A DNA stretch of 64,000 nucleotides from Henriciella marina DSM 19595 (GCF_000376805.1 NZ_AQXT01000002.1:1922001-1986000); one strand, 5' to 3'; counted from the stretch's first letter, positions 1 through 8,396 are shown. Notes: generated by a model not told the origin, from the letters alone. Translations and numbers: made by a program.

Positions 1-777
1 GTCGCCGACTCTCACCTCGCAGAATATGCGCGCCGCCTCTATCCTGACCTCATCATTCCAATGAGCCTGACAGAAACCCGTCCGATGGGCTGGGTCTATA
101 ATTCCAACATTTCCGGAATGGATCAGGCACTTGCCGGCTGGTTCATGGAAGCTCACGCAAGCGGCTACCTTGAAGAGCTGGACGAGCACTGGTTCGGCCA
201 CCTCGATGAGTTCGACTATGTCGAGGTTCTGCGCTTTGTTGAGCGGATCGAAGAACGCCTGCCGCGCTACAGGACCTATTTTGAGGCTGCGGCGGAAGAG
301 AAGCCTTTCGACTGGATCCTGCTTGCCGCCCAAGCCTATCAGGAGTCTCACTGGGATGAGAATGCCGTCAGCCCGACTGGCGTTCGGGGACTGATGATGC
401 TGACGCGGCCAACGGCCCGCGAGGTTGGCATTGAAGACAGGCTGGACCCGGCTCAAAGCGTTGATGGCGGTGCCCGCTATCTGCAGCGGCTTTATAACCG
501 CCTGCCAGAGGCCATTGATGGATCTGACAGGCTCTGGTTTGCGCTTGCCGCTTACAATGTGGGTATGGGTCACGTTTACGACGCCCGAACGCTTGCCCGC
601 AGGCAAGGCCTTGATCCCAACAACTGGGAAACGATGGAGCGTATGCTGCCACTGCTGACGCGGCCAAAATACTACGGTTCGGTGAAACACGGCTATGCAC
701 GCGGCTATGAGCCGGTCCGTTATGTCGAACGCATCCGCGACTATTACAATATGCTCCGGGCAAACGTCCCGGTCTGA
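1..777 (+). CDS. mltF: Membrane-bound lytic murein transglycosylase F-like, 3' part
   Basis: The reading frame is open from base 1, so the gene starts before the window; 258 residues are visible. The first residues look like the end of a periplasmic solute-binding-type domain. They are followed by a lytic transglycosylase (SLT) domain with the catalytic-Glu motif QESHWDENAVS (Glu about residue 115 of the visible part), then the G-M-M-L and AAYNVG motifs. This arrangement of binding-protein domain plus SLT domain is that of MltF, which cleaves peptidoglycan glycan strands at the outer membrane to give 1,6-anhydro ends. The protein ends RANVPV. A strong intrinsic terminator follows 42 bases downstream. 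The family call is firm; membrane anchoring cannot be seen because the N-terminus is missing. Confidence 0.9.
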   Translation, partial: VADSHLAEYARRLYPDLIIPMSLTETRPMGWVYNSNISGMDQALAGWFMEAHASGYLEELDEHWFGHLDEFDYVEVLRFVERIEERLPRYRTYFEAAAEEKPFDWILLAAQAYQESHWDENAVSPTGVRGLMMLTRPTAREVGIEDRLDPAQSVDGGARYLQRLYNRLPEAIDGSDRLWFALAAYNVGMGHVYDARTLARRQGLDPNNWETMERMLPLLTRPKYYGSVKHGYARGYEPVRYVERIRDYYNMLRANVPV

Positions 778-819
778 ATTGCCGCCCGCACCGATCTTCC
801 GAAAGGCGGGGTATGAGGG

Positions 820-854
820 GCCCGTCTCGCCTGTTAGGCGGGACGGGCATTTTT
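820..854 (+). terminator. Rho-independent terminator after mltF
   Basis: A 13-base stem (820-832 with 836-848, one G-U pair) closes a GTT loop and is followed by ATTTTT. The T run is only on the plus strand, so it fits termination of the mltF transcript. Confidence 0.9.
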
Positions 855-862
855 ATGGGCCA

Positions 863-937
863 GATCTTTTCCAGCCAGGCGCCTTCGGCGGCACCGGTGA
901 CGTCGTCCATGATTTGCGTAATCCGGACATCTTTCGT
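863..937 (-). pseudogene. Decayed remnant of an ethylmalonyl-CoA mutase-like C-terminus
   Basis: Read on the minus strand, these bases encode about 24 residues, KDVRITQIMDDV followed by EGAWLEK, matching the last residues of the intact mutase at 2985-4973 (KDFMITEIMDDV, EGAWLEK) at 16 of 24 positions. The stop codon of the intact gene is lost: the frame reads on into the terminator at 820-854. Upstream (above 937) no further similarity is visible. I take it as the scar of a lost paralogue or a partial duplication. It has no start codon or ribosome site of its own and is unlikely to be expressed as a protein. Confidence 0.7.
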
Positions 938-947
938 CAGGTGAAAT

Positions 948-967
948 GCGCAACTTATTGGTTGCGC
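948..967. promoter_or_regulatory. Inverted repeat, candidate operator of the SRPBCC/ArsR operon
   Basis: GCGCAAC-TTATTG-GTTGCGC is a perfect 7-base inverted repeat with a 6-base spacer. It lies 45-64 bases upstream of the SRPBCC start, and a second partial repeat GGTTAC...GCAACC lies at 981-999. The second gene of the operon encodes an ArsR-type repressor, which typically binds such dyads over its own promoter. Binding by this regulator is inference. Confidence 0.45.
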
Positions 968-1011
968 TTTCTAAAGATGCGGTTACAAGATAAGCAACCA
1001 AGGAGTTGCTT

Positions 1012-1455
1012 ATGGCCGACCGCATTGAGAAATCCGTGTCCTTGAAGTCGTCCATCGAGCAGGTCTGGGACGCGATCACCGATCATCGAAAGTTTGGGGA
1101 ATGGTTCAGGGTGGACCTGCATCAGCCCTTCGTCGAAGGGCAAACATCCCACGGCCAGATGACCTATCCAGGCTATGAGCATTTCAAATGGGAAAGCCGG
1201 ACGATTGCCATCGTGCCGAAATCCTATTTTTCCTTTGTCTGGTACCACGACAATCTAGAAACAGGCCCAGACACGCCGCGGCTGGAAACGCTCGTAGAGT
1301 TCAAGCTGAGGCCGGACGGAAATGGCACGCAACTGACAATCATCGAATCCGGTTTCGACGATTTCCCCCCCGAAGTCGGAAAGGTCGCGCTCGAAAGCAA
1401 CACCGGGGGCTGGGAAGAGCAGATCAGCAATATCCGCAAATTTGTCGATGGGTGA
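1012..1455 (+). CDS. SRPBCC (AHSA1/START-like) domain protein
   Basis: A 147-residue single-domain protein of the SRPBCC superfamily, whose members form a deep hydrophobic ligand pocket. The N-terminus (IEKSVSLKSSIEQVWDAITD) and the C-terminal helix with GGWEEQISNIRKFV are typical of the AHSA1-like branch. ATG at 1012 is chosen over TTG at 1006 because AGGAG sits 6 bases before it. It overlaps the start of an ArsR-family gene. ArsR-SRPBCC pairs are common in alphaproteobacteria, but usually with the regulator first; here the order is reversed. The ligand is unknown. Confidence 0.8.
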   Translation: MADRIEKSVSLKSSIEQVWDAITDHRKFGEWFRVDLHQPFVEGQTSHGQMTYPGYEHFKWESRTIAIVPKSYFSFVWYHDNLETGPDTPRLETLVEFKLRPDGNGTQLTIIESGFDDFPPEVGKVALESNTGGWEEQISNIRKFVDG

Positions 1456-1780
1456 AATGTCTATAGGGACCGGCCGGTCTGACGTATTCAGCGCCCTCGG
1501 CGACCCAACCCGGCTCGCTATTGTCGAAAGACTTAGTGATGGCCAAAGCCGGTCAATATCAGAGCTGGCGCTGGGTGCCGGAATGAGCCGACAAGCCGTG
1601 ACCAAGCATTTGAGAGCACTGGAAACGGCTGGCCTTGTTGCCAATGACCGTATCGGACGCGAAAGCCGCTACACACTCGATCCACGCAAGCTCGACGACC
1701 TGGCGAGCTATCTTCAGTCTGTGTCACGCCACTGGGACGAGGCGATCAGTCGGCTGAAAGCATTTCTGGGCGAGGACTAG
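1448..1780 (+). CDS. ArsR-family winged-helix transcriptional regulator
   Basis: A protein of about 110 residues with the ArsR signature: SALGDPTRLAIVERL, then a winged helix-turn-helix with recognition helix SRQAVTKHLRALETAGLV and a wing GRESRYTL. The alpha-3 region (ISELALGAGM) has no cysteines, so it lacks the metal-thiolate site of classical ArsR/SmtB and probably senses something else. ATG 1448 overlaps the SRPBCC stop, implying translational coupling; ATG 1457 is an alternative start. It likely represses its own operon through the dyad at 948-967 (inference). Confidence 0.85.
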   Translation: MGEMSIGTGRSDVFSALGDPTRLAIVERLSDGQSRSISELALGAGMSRQAVTKHLRALETAGLVANDRIGRESRYTLDPRKLDDLASYLQSVSRHWDEAISRLKAFLGED

Positions 1781-1812
1781 CCATTGAGGCGGCCCGAAGC
1801 CCCAGTAAAGGG

Positions 1813-2886
1813 CTAATTCCTGGATGTGTCGTCGAGCAGGTCAGCGTTGATACCCATGGAGCCCATGCGCTCTTTCCAGCGTTGGCGGGCAAGCTTCTGC
1901 ATATCTTCAACGACATCCTGTTCATCGATGATTTCGAGACCAAGCAGGGTTTCGACGATGTCTTCAAGCGTCACGAGGCCGAGGACGGTCCCGAACTCAT
2001 CCACAACCACGGCGATGTGGCTTTTGTCCTCCATCAGAAGGCTGAAGGTGGCTGACGCTGTCTTGCTGTCAGAGATGGTGAGGATATTGCGCTTGAAGGA
2101 GCCAAGCGTCGCCGCGAAATCATCGCGGGCCTGCGCCACGAGAAGGTCGTTTTTGAGAACGTAGCCTGTCATGTCGTCGCTATCGCCAGCCGATACGAGG
2201 ATACGCGAGAATGGCTTCTCAGAGTGTTTCTGGAAGAACTCATCGACGGTCATCGTGGCGGGCACGGAAAAAATTACAGGGCGCGGCGTCATGATATCTT
2301 TCACCGACAGGCGGTTTAGCTTCATCACATTGTTGAGGATGCGATGCTCGCGCGCATTGATGGCGCCCTCTTCCGCGCCGATGCTGGCCATGGCCTGCAA
2401 TTCGTCGCGGCTGAACGTCGGTTCTCCGTGTGCACCGGCCGACACAAGACGGGTCAGCTGTTCGAAGATGATCACGAATGGCGTGAGGATGATGGTGAGC
2501 CACCAGATGAGCGTGCCCATGAATGGTGCCAGCTTCTGCCAGTAGGCAGCGCCGATCGATTTCGGAATGATCTCTGAAAACACCAGTATGAGCAGGGTGA
2601 GCACACCGGACGTCACACCGAGATAGGCATTGCCAAACACGACAGCGGACTGTGCCCCGACGCCCGCGGCACCGACCGTATGCGCAATCGTGTTGGCGGT
2701 GAGGATGGCCGCCAGCGGCCGGTCGATCCGGTCACGCAGCTTGGCAAGCACCTTGGCTCCCGGCTTCTTCTGCTGCTCGAGCGTCGCGATGAAGGAGGGC
2801 CTGACTGAGAGGAGCACGGCCTCGGCGACAGAACAGAAAAATGAGACGCCGATCGCAATTGCGAGATAAACAAGAAGGAGGGTCAT
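1813..2886 (-). CDS. CNNM/CorB-like transporter with DUF21 and CBS domains
   Basis: A 357-residue protein with an N-terminal DUF21 membrane domain of about three to four helices (residues about 1-140), containing SVAEAVLLSVRPS near the start and SEIIPKSIGAAY. A tandem CBS pair (about 190-320) carries IMTPRPVIFSVP and HIAVVVDEFGTVLGLVTLED. This is the CorB/CorC-CNNM family, linked to Mg2+ and other divalent cation export. It lacks a C-terminal CorC_HlyC domain, because the protein ends soon after the second CBS motif. It is transcribed alone. Older annotations call this family 'hemolysin', which is misleading. Confidence 0.85.
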   Translation of the reverse strand: MTLLLVYLAIAIGVSFFCSVAEAVLLSVRPSFIATLEQQKKPGAKVLAKLRDRIDRPLAAILTANTIAHTVGAAGVGAQSAVVFGNAYLGVTSGVLTLLILVFSEIIPKSIGAAYWQKLAPFMGTLIWWLTIILTPFVIIFEQLTRLVSAGAHGEPTFSRDELQAMASIGAEEGAINAREHRILNNVMKLNRLSVKDIMTPRPVIFSVPATMTVDEFFQKHSEKPFSRILVSAGDSDDMTGYVLKNDLLVAQARDDFAATLGSFKRNILTISDSKTASATFSLLMEDKSHIAVVVDEFGTVLGLVTLEDIVETLLGLEIIDEQDVVEDMQKLARQRWKERMGSMGINADLLDDTSRN

Positions 2887-2984
2887 GGTGCTGTCAGGCG
2901 GTGAAAGCCCGTAAGGTCTCCTCTGGAAGACTGGGTTGCAAAATAGGTCTGCGCGTAACGCACAATGTGCCTGGGGTGTTGCAC

Positions 2985-4973
2985 CTAAACCTTTTCAAGC
3001 CAGGCGCCTTCGACAGTGTCGACGACGTCATCCATGATTTCCGTGATCATGAAGTCTTTCGGTGTGTAGACGCGGCGAACGCCCATCTGTGTCAGCGCGC
3101 GGGCATCTTCTGGCGGGATGATACCGCCGACGACCAGCGGCACATTCTCCAGACCGGCCTTGCGCATCTCGGCGATGGTGTCGCGCACAAGATCAAGGTG
3201 GCTGCCAGAGAGAATTGAGAGGCCGACCACATGGGCGTCCGCTTCCTTGGCCTGCGCCGCGATGTCGGCAGGCGTGAAGCGAATGCCTTCATAGACGACT
3301 TCCATGCCGCAGGCGCGCGCCCGGCTGGCAATCTGTTCGGCGCCATTGGAATGACCATCGAGGCCCGGCTTGCCGAGCACATAGGTCAGTTTCCGGCCAA
3401 GCTGCTCGGAGACTTTCTCGACGCGGGCGCGGGTCTTTTCGATATCTTCATCGCCGCGCGTTTCGACGGTGAGCGCAACGCCGGTCGGACCGCGATACTC
3501 GCCGAAAACCTCACGAAGGGCGGTGCCCCATTCGCCTGTCGTGACGCCAGCTTTGGCGGCGGCGATCGACGGCTCCATGATGTTCTCACCAGAACGGGCG
3601 GCATCCTGGAGCGCGGCAAGCGCGGCCTTTGCCGCGTCTTGATCGCGAGACTTCCGCCAGTTTTGCAGCGCTTTCACCTGCCCCGCCTCAACCATCGGGT
3701 CGACCGTTTCGATCATCTTCTCGCCAGCGCTAAGCGGGCTGTCGGCGGTTTCCTGATAACGATTGACGCCGACAACTGTCTGGGCGCCGCTTTCGATGGC
3801 GAGAATGCGTTCCACATGCGCGCCGACCAGCTCGCCTTTCATATAGGCGACCGCGTCGACCGCGCCGCCCATCTCATCGAGGCGGGCAAGCTCTGCGCGC
3901 GCGCCGTCTTTCAGCTCTTCGGTCTTGGCATCGACGACATGGCTGCCATCGAACAGGTCCTCGAATTCGAGGAGGTCGGTTTCGTAGGCGAGGATCTGCT
4001 GGAGGCGGAGCGACCATTGCTGGTCCCATTCGCGCGGCAGGCCCATGGCTTCGTTCCAGGCCGGAAGCTGGAGTGCGCGGCAACGGGCGCGCTTGGAGAG
4101 CGTGACGGCCAGCGCCTCGATCAGGATACGGTAGACATTGTTCTCAGGCTGCTGCTCGGTAAGGCCAAGCGAATTGACCTGCACGCCATAGCGAAAGCGC
4201 AGCGCCTTCTCCTCGGTGACGCCATAGCGCTCGCGGCCAATTTCTTCCCAGAGGTCGGTAAATGCGCGCATCTTGCAGAGCTCTGTCACGAACCGCACGC
4301 CTGCATTCACAAAGAAGGAAATGCGGCCAAAGACCATGGAGAAATCATCCTCCGGCACCTGGCCGCCTGTCTTGACCGCATCGAGCACGGCGCAGGCGGT
4401 TGCGAGTGCGTAGGCAAGCTCCTGCTCTGGCGTCGCGCCTGCCTCCTGCAGATGGTAGGAGCAGACATTCATCGGATTCCATTTGGGCACTTCGGTATAG
4501 CACCAGGCGACCATGTCCGAGATGAGCCGCATCGATGGCTCTGGCGGGAACACATAGGTGCCGCGAGAGAGGTATTCCTTGATGATGTCGTTCTGGACAG
4601 TGCCGCGCAGTTTCGCCCGGTCGTCGCCGCGCTCGTCGGCAAGCGCCACATAGAGCGCGAGCAGCCAGGCGGCCGGCGCGTTGATCGTCATGGAGGTGTT
4701 CATTTCCTCCAGAGGCAAGCCCTCGAAAAGCGTGCGCATGTCACCGAGATGGGCGACCGGCACGCCGACCTTGCCGACCTCGCCCCGGGACAGGATATGG
4801 TCGCCATCATAGGCGGTTTGCGTGGGCAGATCGAAGGCGATCGACAGGCCCGTCTGGCCGCGCGCGAGATTGGAGCGATAGAGCGCGTTGGACTTGGCTG
4901 CGGTCGAATGACCGGCATAGGTGCGGAAAATCCACGGCCGATCGGCATCATGCTGGTAATCGCCACTGCTCAT
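2985..4973 (-). CDS. ecm: Ethylmalonyl-CoA mutase (MeaA-type, coenzyme B12 dependent)
   Basis: A 662-residue single-chain mutase. The N-terminal barrel begins RPWIFRTYAGHSTAAKSNAL and contains IAFDLPTQTAYDGDH; the MeaA/Ecm branch has YAGHSTA here. A C-terminal cobalamin-binding domain shows DGHSNG (about residue 539), GLSILSGSH and VVGGIIPP, the usual DxHxxG...SxL...GG set. Length and motifs match ethylmalonyl-CoA mutase, which converts (2R)-ethylmalonyl-CoA to methylsuccinyl-CoA in the ethylmalonyl-CoA pathway for C2 assimilation. The pathway's carboxylase/reductase gene lies about 2 kb away. A remnant matching its 3' end lies at 863-937. Methylmalonyl-CoA mutase is the main alternative and is less likely because of the motifs and the neighbour. 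Confidence 0.92.
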   Translation of the reverse strand: MSSGDYQHDADRPWIFRTYAGHSTAAKSNALYRSNLARGQTGLSIAFDLPTQTAYDGDHILSRGEVGKVGVPVAHLGDMRTLFEGLPLEEMNTSMTINAPAAWLLALYVALADERGDDRAKLRGTVQNDIIKEYLSRGTYVFPPEPSMRLISDMVAWCYTEVPKWNPMNVCSYHLQEAGATPEQELAYALATACAVLDAVKTGGQVPEDDFSMVFGRISFFVNAGVRFVTELCKMRAFTDLWEEIGRERYGVTEEKALRFRYGVQVNSLGLTEQQPENNVYRILIEALAVTLSKRARCRALQLPAWNEAMGLPREWDQQWSLRLQQILAYETDLLEFEDLFDGSHVVDAKTEELKDGARAELARLDEMGGAVDAVAYMKGELVGAHVERILAIESGAQTVVGVNRYQETADSPLSAGEKMIETVDPMVEAGQVKALQNWRKSRDQDAAKAALAALQDAARSGENIMEPSIAAAKAGVTTGEWGTALREVFGEYRGPTGVALTVETRGDEDIEKTRARVEKVSEQLGRKLTYVLGKPGLDGHSNGAEQIASRARACGMEVVYEGIRFTPADIAAQAKEADAHVVGLSILSGSHLDLVRDTIAEMRKAGLENVPLVVGGIIPPEDARALTQMGVRRVYTPKDFMITEIMDDVVDTVEGAWLEKV

Positions 4974-5155
4974 TTGTACGCTCCTCCATTATTGCGCCGC
5001 AACATGTACCGAACGTAGCGTCAGGGCAAGTTCTACCAGTTGGGGGATTGCATGCGCGCACGGGCAAAACAATCTTGCGTCAAGGTGGTGCTGCGCGAGC
5101 ATGTTCTGCGCCAATCAGGATGGCGGCCAGCGGCGGCCGCGCAAGGAGTTATCGA

Positions 5156-5683
5156 ATGACAGGCCTTATCAGACTGAGCCTGATCCTGCGGCTGGCGGCG
5201 ATTTTCGCCCTGCCGCTCGCCATTCTGACAGCCGTGATTCTGGAGCGCAGTCCGACCATGGTCATCCTGATCGCGGCGGCGATGACGGCTGTGCGCCCAG
5301 TGGTGCTGCGCGCCGTGAAATCCAAGCCGCCAGCCTGGCCGAGTTTCCAGAAGCTGTCGGTCAAGTTTCTGGGGTTCACCATGCTTGGCGGTGTTCTCTT
5401 CGTCGCGTTTGCCGGGATTGGCGCCCTCTTTACCGAGATCGACCTAGAGAGCCGGCTCGGCTCGACTGACGCGGCCATCATCGGGTTCTGGGCCGCGTTC
5501 GCGGCGATCTGCCTTGCGATACCGGTAAAGCTGCTCGACGGGGTGATCGATACATCGAGCCATTCCATGCGGCTTGGCCCCTTCGGGATTACGCCTGACG
5601 GGTCTGACCCTGCAGATGGCGGCGGCGAGATCATCGAGGGCGAAGTGATCTACAAGGACAAGCCGGGCGACACGCGCAGATAA
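5156..5683 (+). CDS. Unknown small integral membrane protein
   Basis: A 175-residue protein that I do not recognise. ATG 5156 is chosen because AAGGAG lies 8 bases upstream; the frame is open further upstream but without membrane-like sequence. Four hydrophobic segments are visible (LSLILRLAAIFALPLAILTA, TMVILIAAAMTAV, FTMLGGVLFVAFAGIGALF, IIGFWAAFAAICLAIPV), followed by a charged, acidic tail with EIIEGEVIYKDKPG that probably faces the cytoplasm. The SemiSWEET gene follows on the same strand 64 bases downstream. Function is not assignable. Confidence 0.7.
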   Translation: MTGLIRLSLILRLAAIFALPLAILTAVILERSPTMVILIAAAMTAVRPVVLRAVKSKPPAWPSFQKLSVKFLGFTMLGGVLFVAFAGIGALFTEIDLESRLGSTDAAIIGFWAAFAAICLAIPVKLLDGVIDTSSHSMRLGPFGITPDGSDPADGGGEIIEGEVIYKDKPGDTRR

Positions 5684-5747
5684 TCTCGCAGACACGTAGG
5701 TGCGGCCATGGTAAAGCGGCCGCCATTCGGGGCAGCCGGGGGCGAGC

Positions 5748-6029
5748 ATGGCGGAACTTCTGGGACTTGTTGCAGCGTTCCTGACGACTGCATCCTTTGT
5801 GCCGCAGGCGATCCTGGTCCTGCGCACGCGCAATACCGATGGCCTGTCGCTCTATATGTATATCCTGTTTACCACGGGCGTCAGCTTCTGGCTGGTCTAC
5901 GGCGTCCTGATCGGAAGCTTGCCCATCATCATTGCGAACATCATCACCGTGGTGCTCGCCTCGATGATCCTGACCGTGAAGCTGATGAACACCCTGTCGG
6001 CACGGCGCGCCGCGATCAGGTCCCGGTGA
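5748..6029 (+). CDS. SemiSWEET-family sugar transporter (PQ-loop)
   Basis: A 93-residue, three-helix protein with the bacterial SemiSWEET pattern: ASFVPQAILVLRTRNTDGLS in helix 1 (the PQ motif) and TGVSFWLVYGVLIGSLPIII in helix 2. SemiSWEETs dimerise to form a facilitative sugar channel in the inner membrane. Its 3' end overlaps the 3' end of the convergent aminotransferase gene by 14 bases. The substrate cannot be deduced. Confidence 0.88.
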   Translation: MAELLGLVAAFLTTASFVPQAILVLRTRNTDGLSLYMYILFTTGVSFWLVYGVLIGSLPIIIANIITVVLASMILTVKLMNTLSARRAAIRSR

Positions 6030-6903
6030 GCCAGGGCGCGCGCGCCGCGATATCTGCGCCGATGCCGCGATAGTAGACTTCCTGGACGCGGCGGGTAACG
6101 GGGCCGGGCTTGCCGGACCCGACAGGCTTATGATCCAGCTCCACGACAGGCAGGACGAGGCCGGTAGCCGACGTGGTGAAGATCTCATTGGCAGCGCCGA
6201 GCTCGTCAATCGTGATGGCCCGTTCCTCGACCTGCATACCTTCGCGCTTAAGGTGGGCGAGGACAGACTGGCGGGTGATACCGGGCAGGATCTCGCGGCC
6301 GAGATTACGGGTGACCAGCCGACCTTTATCCAGGACCACCCATAAATTGGCTGAGGCAGCTTCGGTGACAAAGCCGTCCTCCTGCATGATCGCGCCGAAG
6401 GCCCCTGCCCGTTCAGCCTCGCGATAGGCGAGGGCCTGCGAGAGAAGCTGGGTGGTCTTGTAGTCGCGCCGCTTCCAGCGCTGGTCTTCGATAGTGATGG
6501 ACGCAACGCCGTCGCGGGCGCGCTCCCCGATGAGATTGCGCGCCTCGCAGAACATGAAGAGGCCCGGGAGGAGAGTTTCAGGCCCGGCAAAGTCGCGCTT
6601 GCCATAGGCGCCGCCTGTGATCTGCAGATAGACGAAGCCCTCACTGACCTGATTGCGGGCAAGAAGATCAAGATGCAGGTCATGGAGGCTTTTGCAGACC
6701 TCCGCTGACGGTATCTCGATGCCATCGAGCGTCCTGACGAGGCGGGCGAGATGGGCCTTAAAATCGATCAGCTCGCCGCCGAAGACGGCCGTCACCTCAT
6801 AGGCAGCCTGCGCAAAAAGAAAGCCGCGATCGAAGGGCGACAGACACGCCTCACCCTTTTTGACGAAGTCTCCGTTCAGATAGACGATTTCGGCTGGCTG
6901 CAT
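6016..6903 (-). CDS. Class IV aminotransferase, D-amino-acid transaminase type
   Basis: A 295-residue PLP fold-type IV enzyme. The N-terminal FDRGFLFAQAAYEVTAVFGG is typical of D-alanine aminotransferases. The probable PLP lysine is in RRDYKTTQLLSQ, and the phosphate-binding region is EAASANLWVV followed by REILPGITRQSVL. The family exchanges amino groups between D-amino acids and 2-oxo acids and supplies D-Glu or D-Ala for peptidoglycan; branched-chain aminotransferase or aminodeoxychorismate lyase relatives are alternatives. It is divergent from ccr across a 157-base shared promoter region. Confidence 0.82.
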   Translation of the reverse strand: MQPAEIVYLNGDFVKKGEACLSPFDRGFLFAQAAYEVTAVFGGELIDFKAHLARLVRTLDGIEIPSAEVCKSLHDLHLDLLARNQVSEGFVYLQITGGAYGKRDFAGPETLLPGLFMFCEARNLIGERARDGVASITIEDQRWKRRDYKTTQLLSQALAYREAERAGAFGAIMQEDGFVTEAASANLWVVLDKGRLVTRNLGREILPGITRQSVLAHLKREGMQVEERAITIDELGAANEIFTTSATGLVLPVVELDHKPVGSGKPGPVTRRVQEVYYRGIGADIAARAPWLTGT

Positions 6904-7060
6904 GAACTTCCGTGCCCTGTTCCTGATTGTATGATGTTGCGCTGCAGCAAAATTTTCCTTGCCTTGGCGTCAATGATTTGGTCAGTGTCCCGCCATCGAG
7001 GACGTTTGTGAAGCAAGACAAAAAAATTGCTCGCATGAGGAAAATCGGAGGATTTGTAGA

Positions 7061-8332
7061 ATGAGTGTTGCGACAATCGCGCGTGAGAAGAAAGATATTT
7101 ACGAACTTGGCGAGATTCCGCCGGAGTTCCATGTACCGAAACTCATGCATGCCTGGGCCATTCGCCGTGAGCGCCACGGGCGCCCGGCAACCGCCATGCA
7201 GCTGGAGCAGGTGCCCGTCCCGGAGATTGATTCGGACGAAGTGCTCGTGCTCGTCATGGCCGCAGGGGTCAATTATAACGGTATCTGGGCCGGTCTCGGC
7301 GAGCCCGTCTCGCCTTTCGATATTCACAAGGCTGATTTCCACATTGCAGGCTCTGACGCTGCGGGCGTCGTCTGGGCGGTTGGCCGCAAAGTGACCCGCG
7401 TGAAGCCGGGCGACGAAGTGGTCATTCACTGCAATCAGGATGATGGCGACGACGAAGAATGCAATGGCGGCGACCCGATGAACTCGCCAAGCCAGCGTAT
7501 CTGGGGCTATGAGACGCCAGACGGCTCATTCGCGCAGTTCTGCCGCGTGCAGGCCCGCCAGTGCATGCCGCGTCCGAAGCACCTCACCTGGGAAGAAAGC
7601 GCCTGCTATACGCTGACGCTCGCAACCGCTTACCGGATGCTGTTCGGCCACCGTCCACATATCGTCAAGCCGGGCAATAATGTGCTCGTCTGGGGCGCTT
7701 CCGGCGGACTTGGCTCGTTCGGGGTGCAGCTTTGCGCTGTGACTGGCGCGCACGCCATTGGCGTCGTGTCCGATCCCGACAAGTTCGACTTTGTCTATTC
7801 GATGGGCGCCAAGGGTGTCCTGAACCGCAAGGACTTCAATTGCTGGGGCCAGTTGCCCACCGTGAACGGGCCTGATTTCTCTGACTATATGCGTGAGAGC
7901 CGCAAGTTCGGGAAAGCCATCTGGGAAGTCACCGGCAAGAAAGATGTCGATATCGTCTTCGAACACCCTGGCGAAAGCACCTTCCCGGTCTCGGTTTTCG
8001 TTGTGAAGCGCGGCGGCATGGTCGTTATCTGTGCTGGCACGACAGGCTTTAACCTGACCATGGATGCGCGCTTCCTCTGGATGCGCCAGAAGCGGGTGCA
8101 GGGGTCGCACTTTGCCAACCTCGCGCAGGCCTCGGCGGCCAACCAGCTGGTCATCGACCGGCGCATCGACCCCTGCATGTCGGAGGTTTTCCCATGGGCA
8201 GACATACCGGCGGCACATGAGAAGATGCTCGATAACAAGCACCTGCCAGGCAACATGGCGGTGCTGGTCACCTCACCAAAGCCGGGCCTTCGCACGGTTG
8301 AAGACGTGCTGGCGGTCAGCGGGCAGAGCTAA
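7061..8332 (+). CDS. ccr: Crotonyl-CoA carboxylase/reductase
   Basis: A 423-residue medium-chain dehydrogenase/reductase. The N-terminal half reads GVNYNGIWAGLGEPVSPFD and AGSDAAGVVWAVG. The NADPH-binding loop is VWGASGGLGSFGVQL, and the late motif GSHFANL is typical of Ccr. The enzyme reductively carboxylates crotonyl-CoA to (2S)-ethylmalonyl-CoA using NADPH and CO2, the committed step of the ethylmalonyl-CoA pathway. A strong GGAGG ribosome site precedes ATG 7061, and an intrinsic terminator follows 30 bases after the stop, so it is probably monocistronic. With ecm nearby, the pair indicates growth on acetate or C2-yielding substrates without relying on isocitrate lyase. Confidence 0.95.
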   Translation: MSVATIAREKKDIYELGEIPPEFHVPKLMHAWAIRRERHGRPATAMQLEQVPVPEIDSDEVLVLVMAAGVNYNGIWAGLGEPVSPFDIHKADFHIAGSDAAGVVWAVGRKVTRVKPGDEVVIHCNQDDGDDEECNGGDPMNSPSQRIWGYETPDGSFAQFCRVQARQCMPRPKHLTWEESACYTLTLATAYRMLFGHRPHIVKPGNNVLVWGASGGLGSFGVQLCAVTGAHAIGVVSDPDKFDFVYSMGAKGVLNRKDFNCWGQLPTVNGPDFSDYMRESRKFGKAIWEVTGKKDVDIVFEHPGESTFPVSVFVVKRGGMVVICAGTTGFNLTMDARFLWMRQKRVQGSHFANLAQASAANQLVIDRRIDPCMSEVFPWADIPAAHEKMLDNKHLPGNMAVLVTSPKPGLRTVEDVLAVSGQS

Positions 8333-8362
8333 GCAGGCCACCCCCTCACATCTGAAGTTCCA

Positions 8363-8396
8363 CCCCCGGCGTTTTACGACGCCGGGGGTTTTCTTT
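8363..8396 (+). terminator. Rho-independent terminator after ccr
   Basis: A 10-base perfect stem (CCCCCGGCGT at 8363-8372 with 8379-8388) with a 6-base loop is followed by TTTTCTTT. It ends the ccr transcript. Confidence 0.93.

Noticed and set aside
778-1011. Small coding genes in the gap after mltF
   Set aside because: Several short frames exist in all directions, but none has a ribosome site or a conserved sequence apart from the ecm remnant.
3231-5018. Long plus-strand frame of 595 codons opposite ecm
   Set aside because: It is the antisense shadow of a well-supported gene in a GC-rich genome; the translation has no recognisable domain.
6937-6950. TTGC-N6-GCAA dyad as a definite operator for ccr
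   Set aside because: A short dyad like this is expected by chance, and no regulator gene is nearby; kept only as a passing note.
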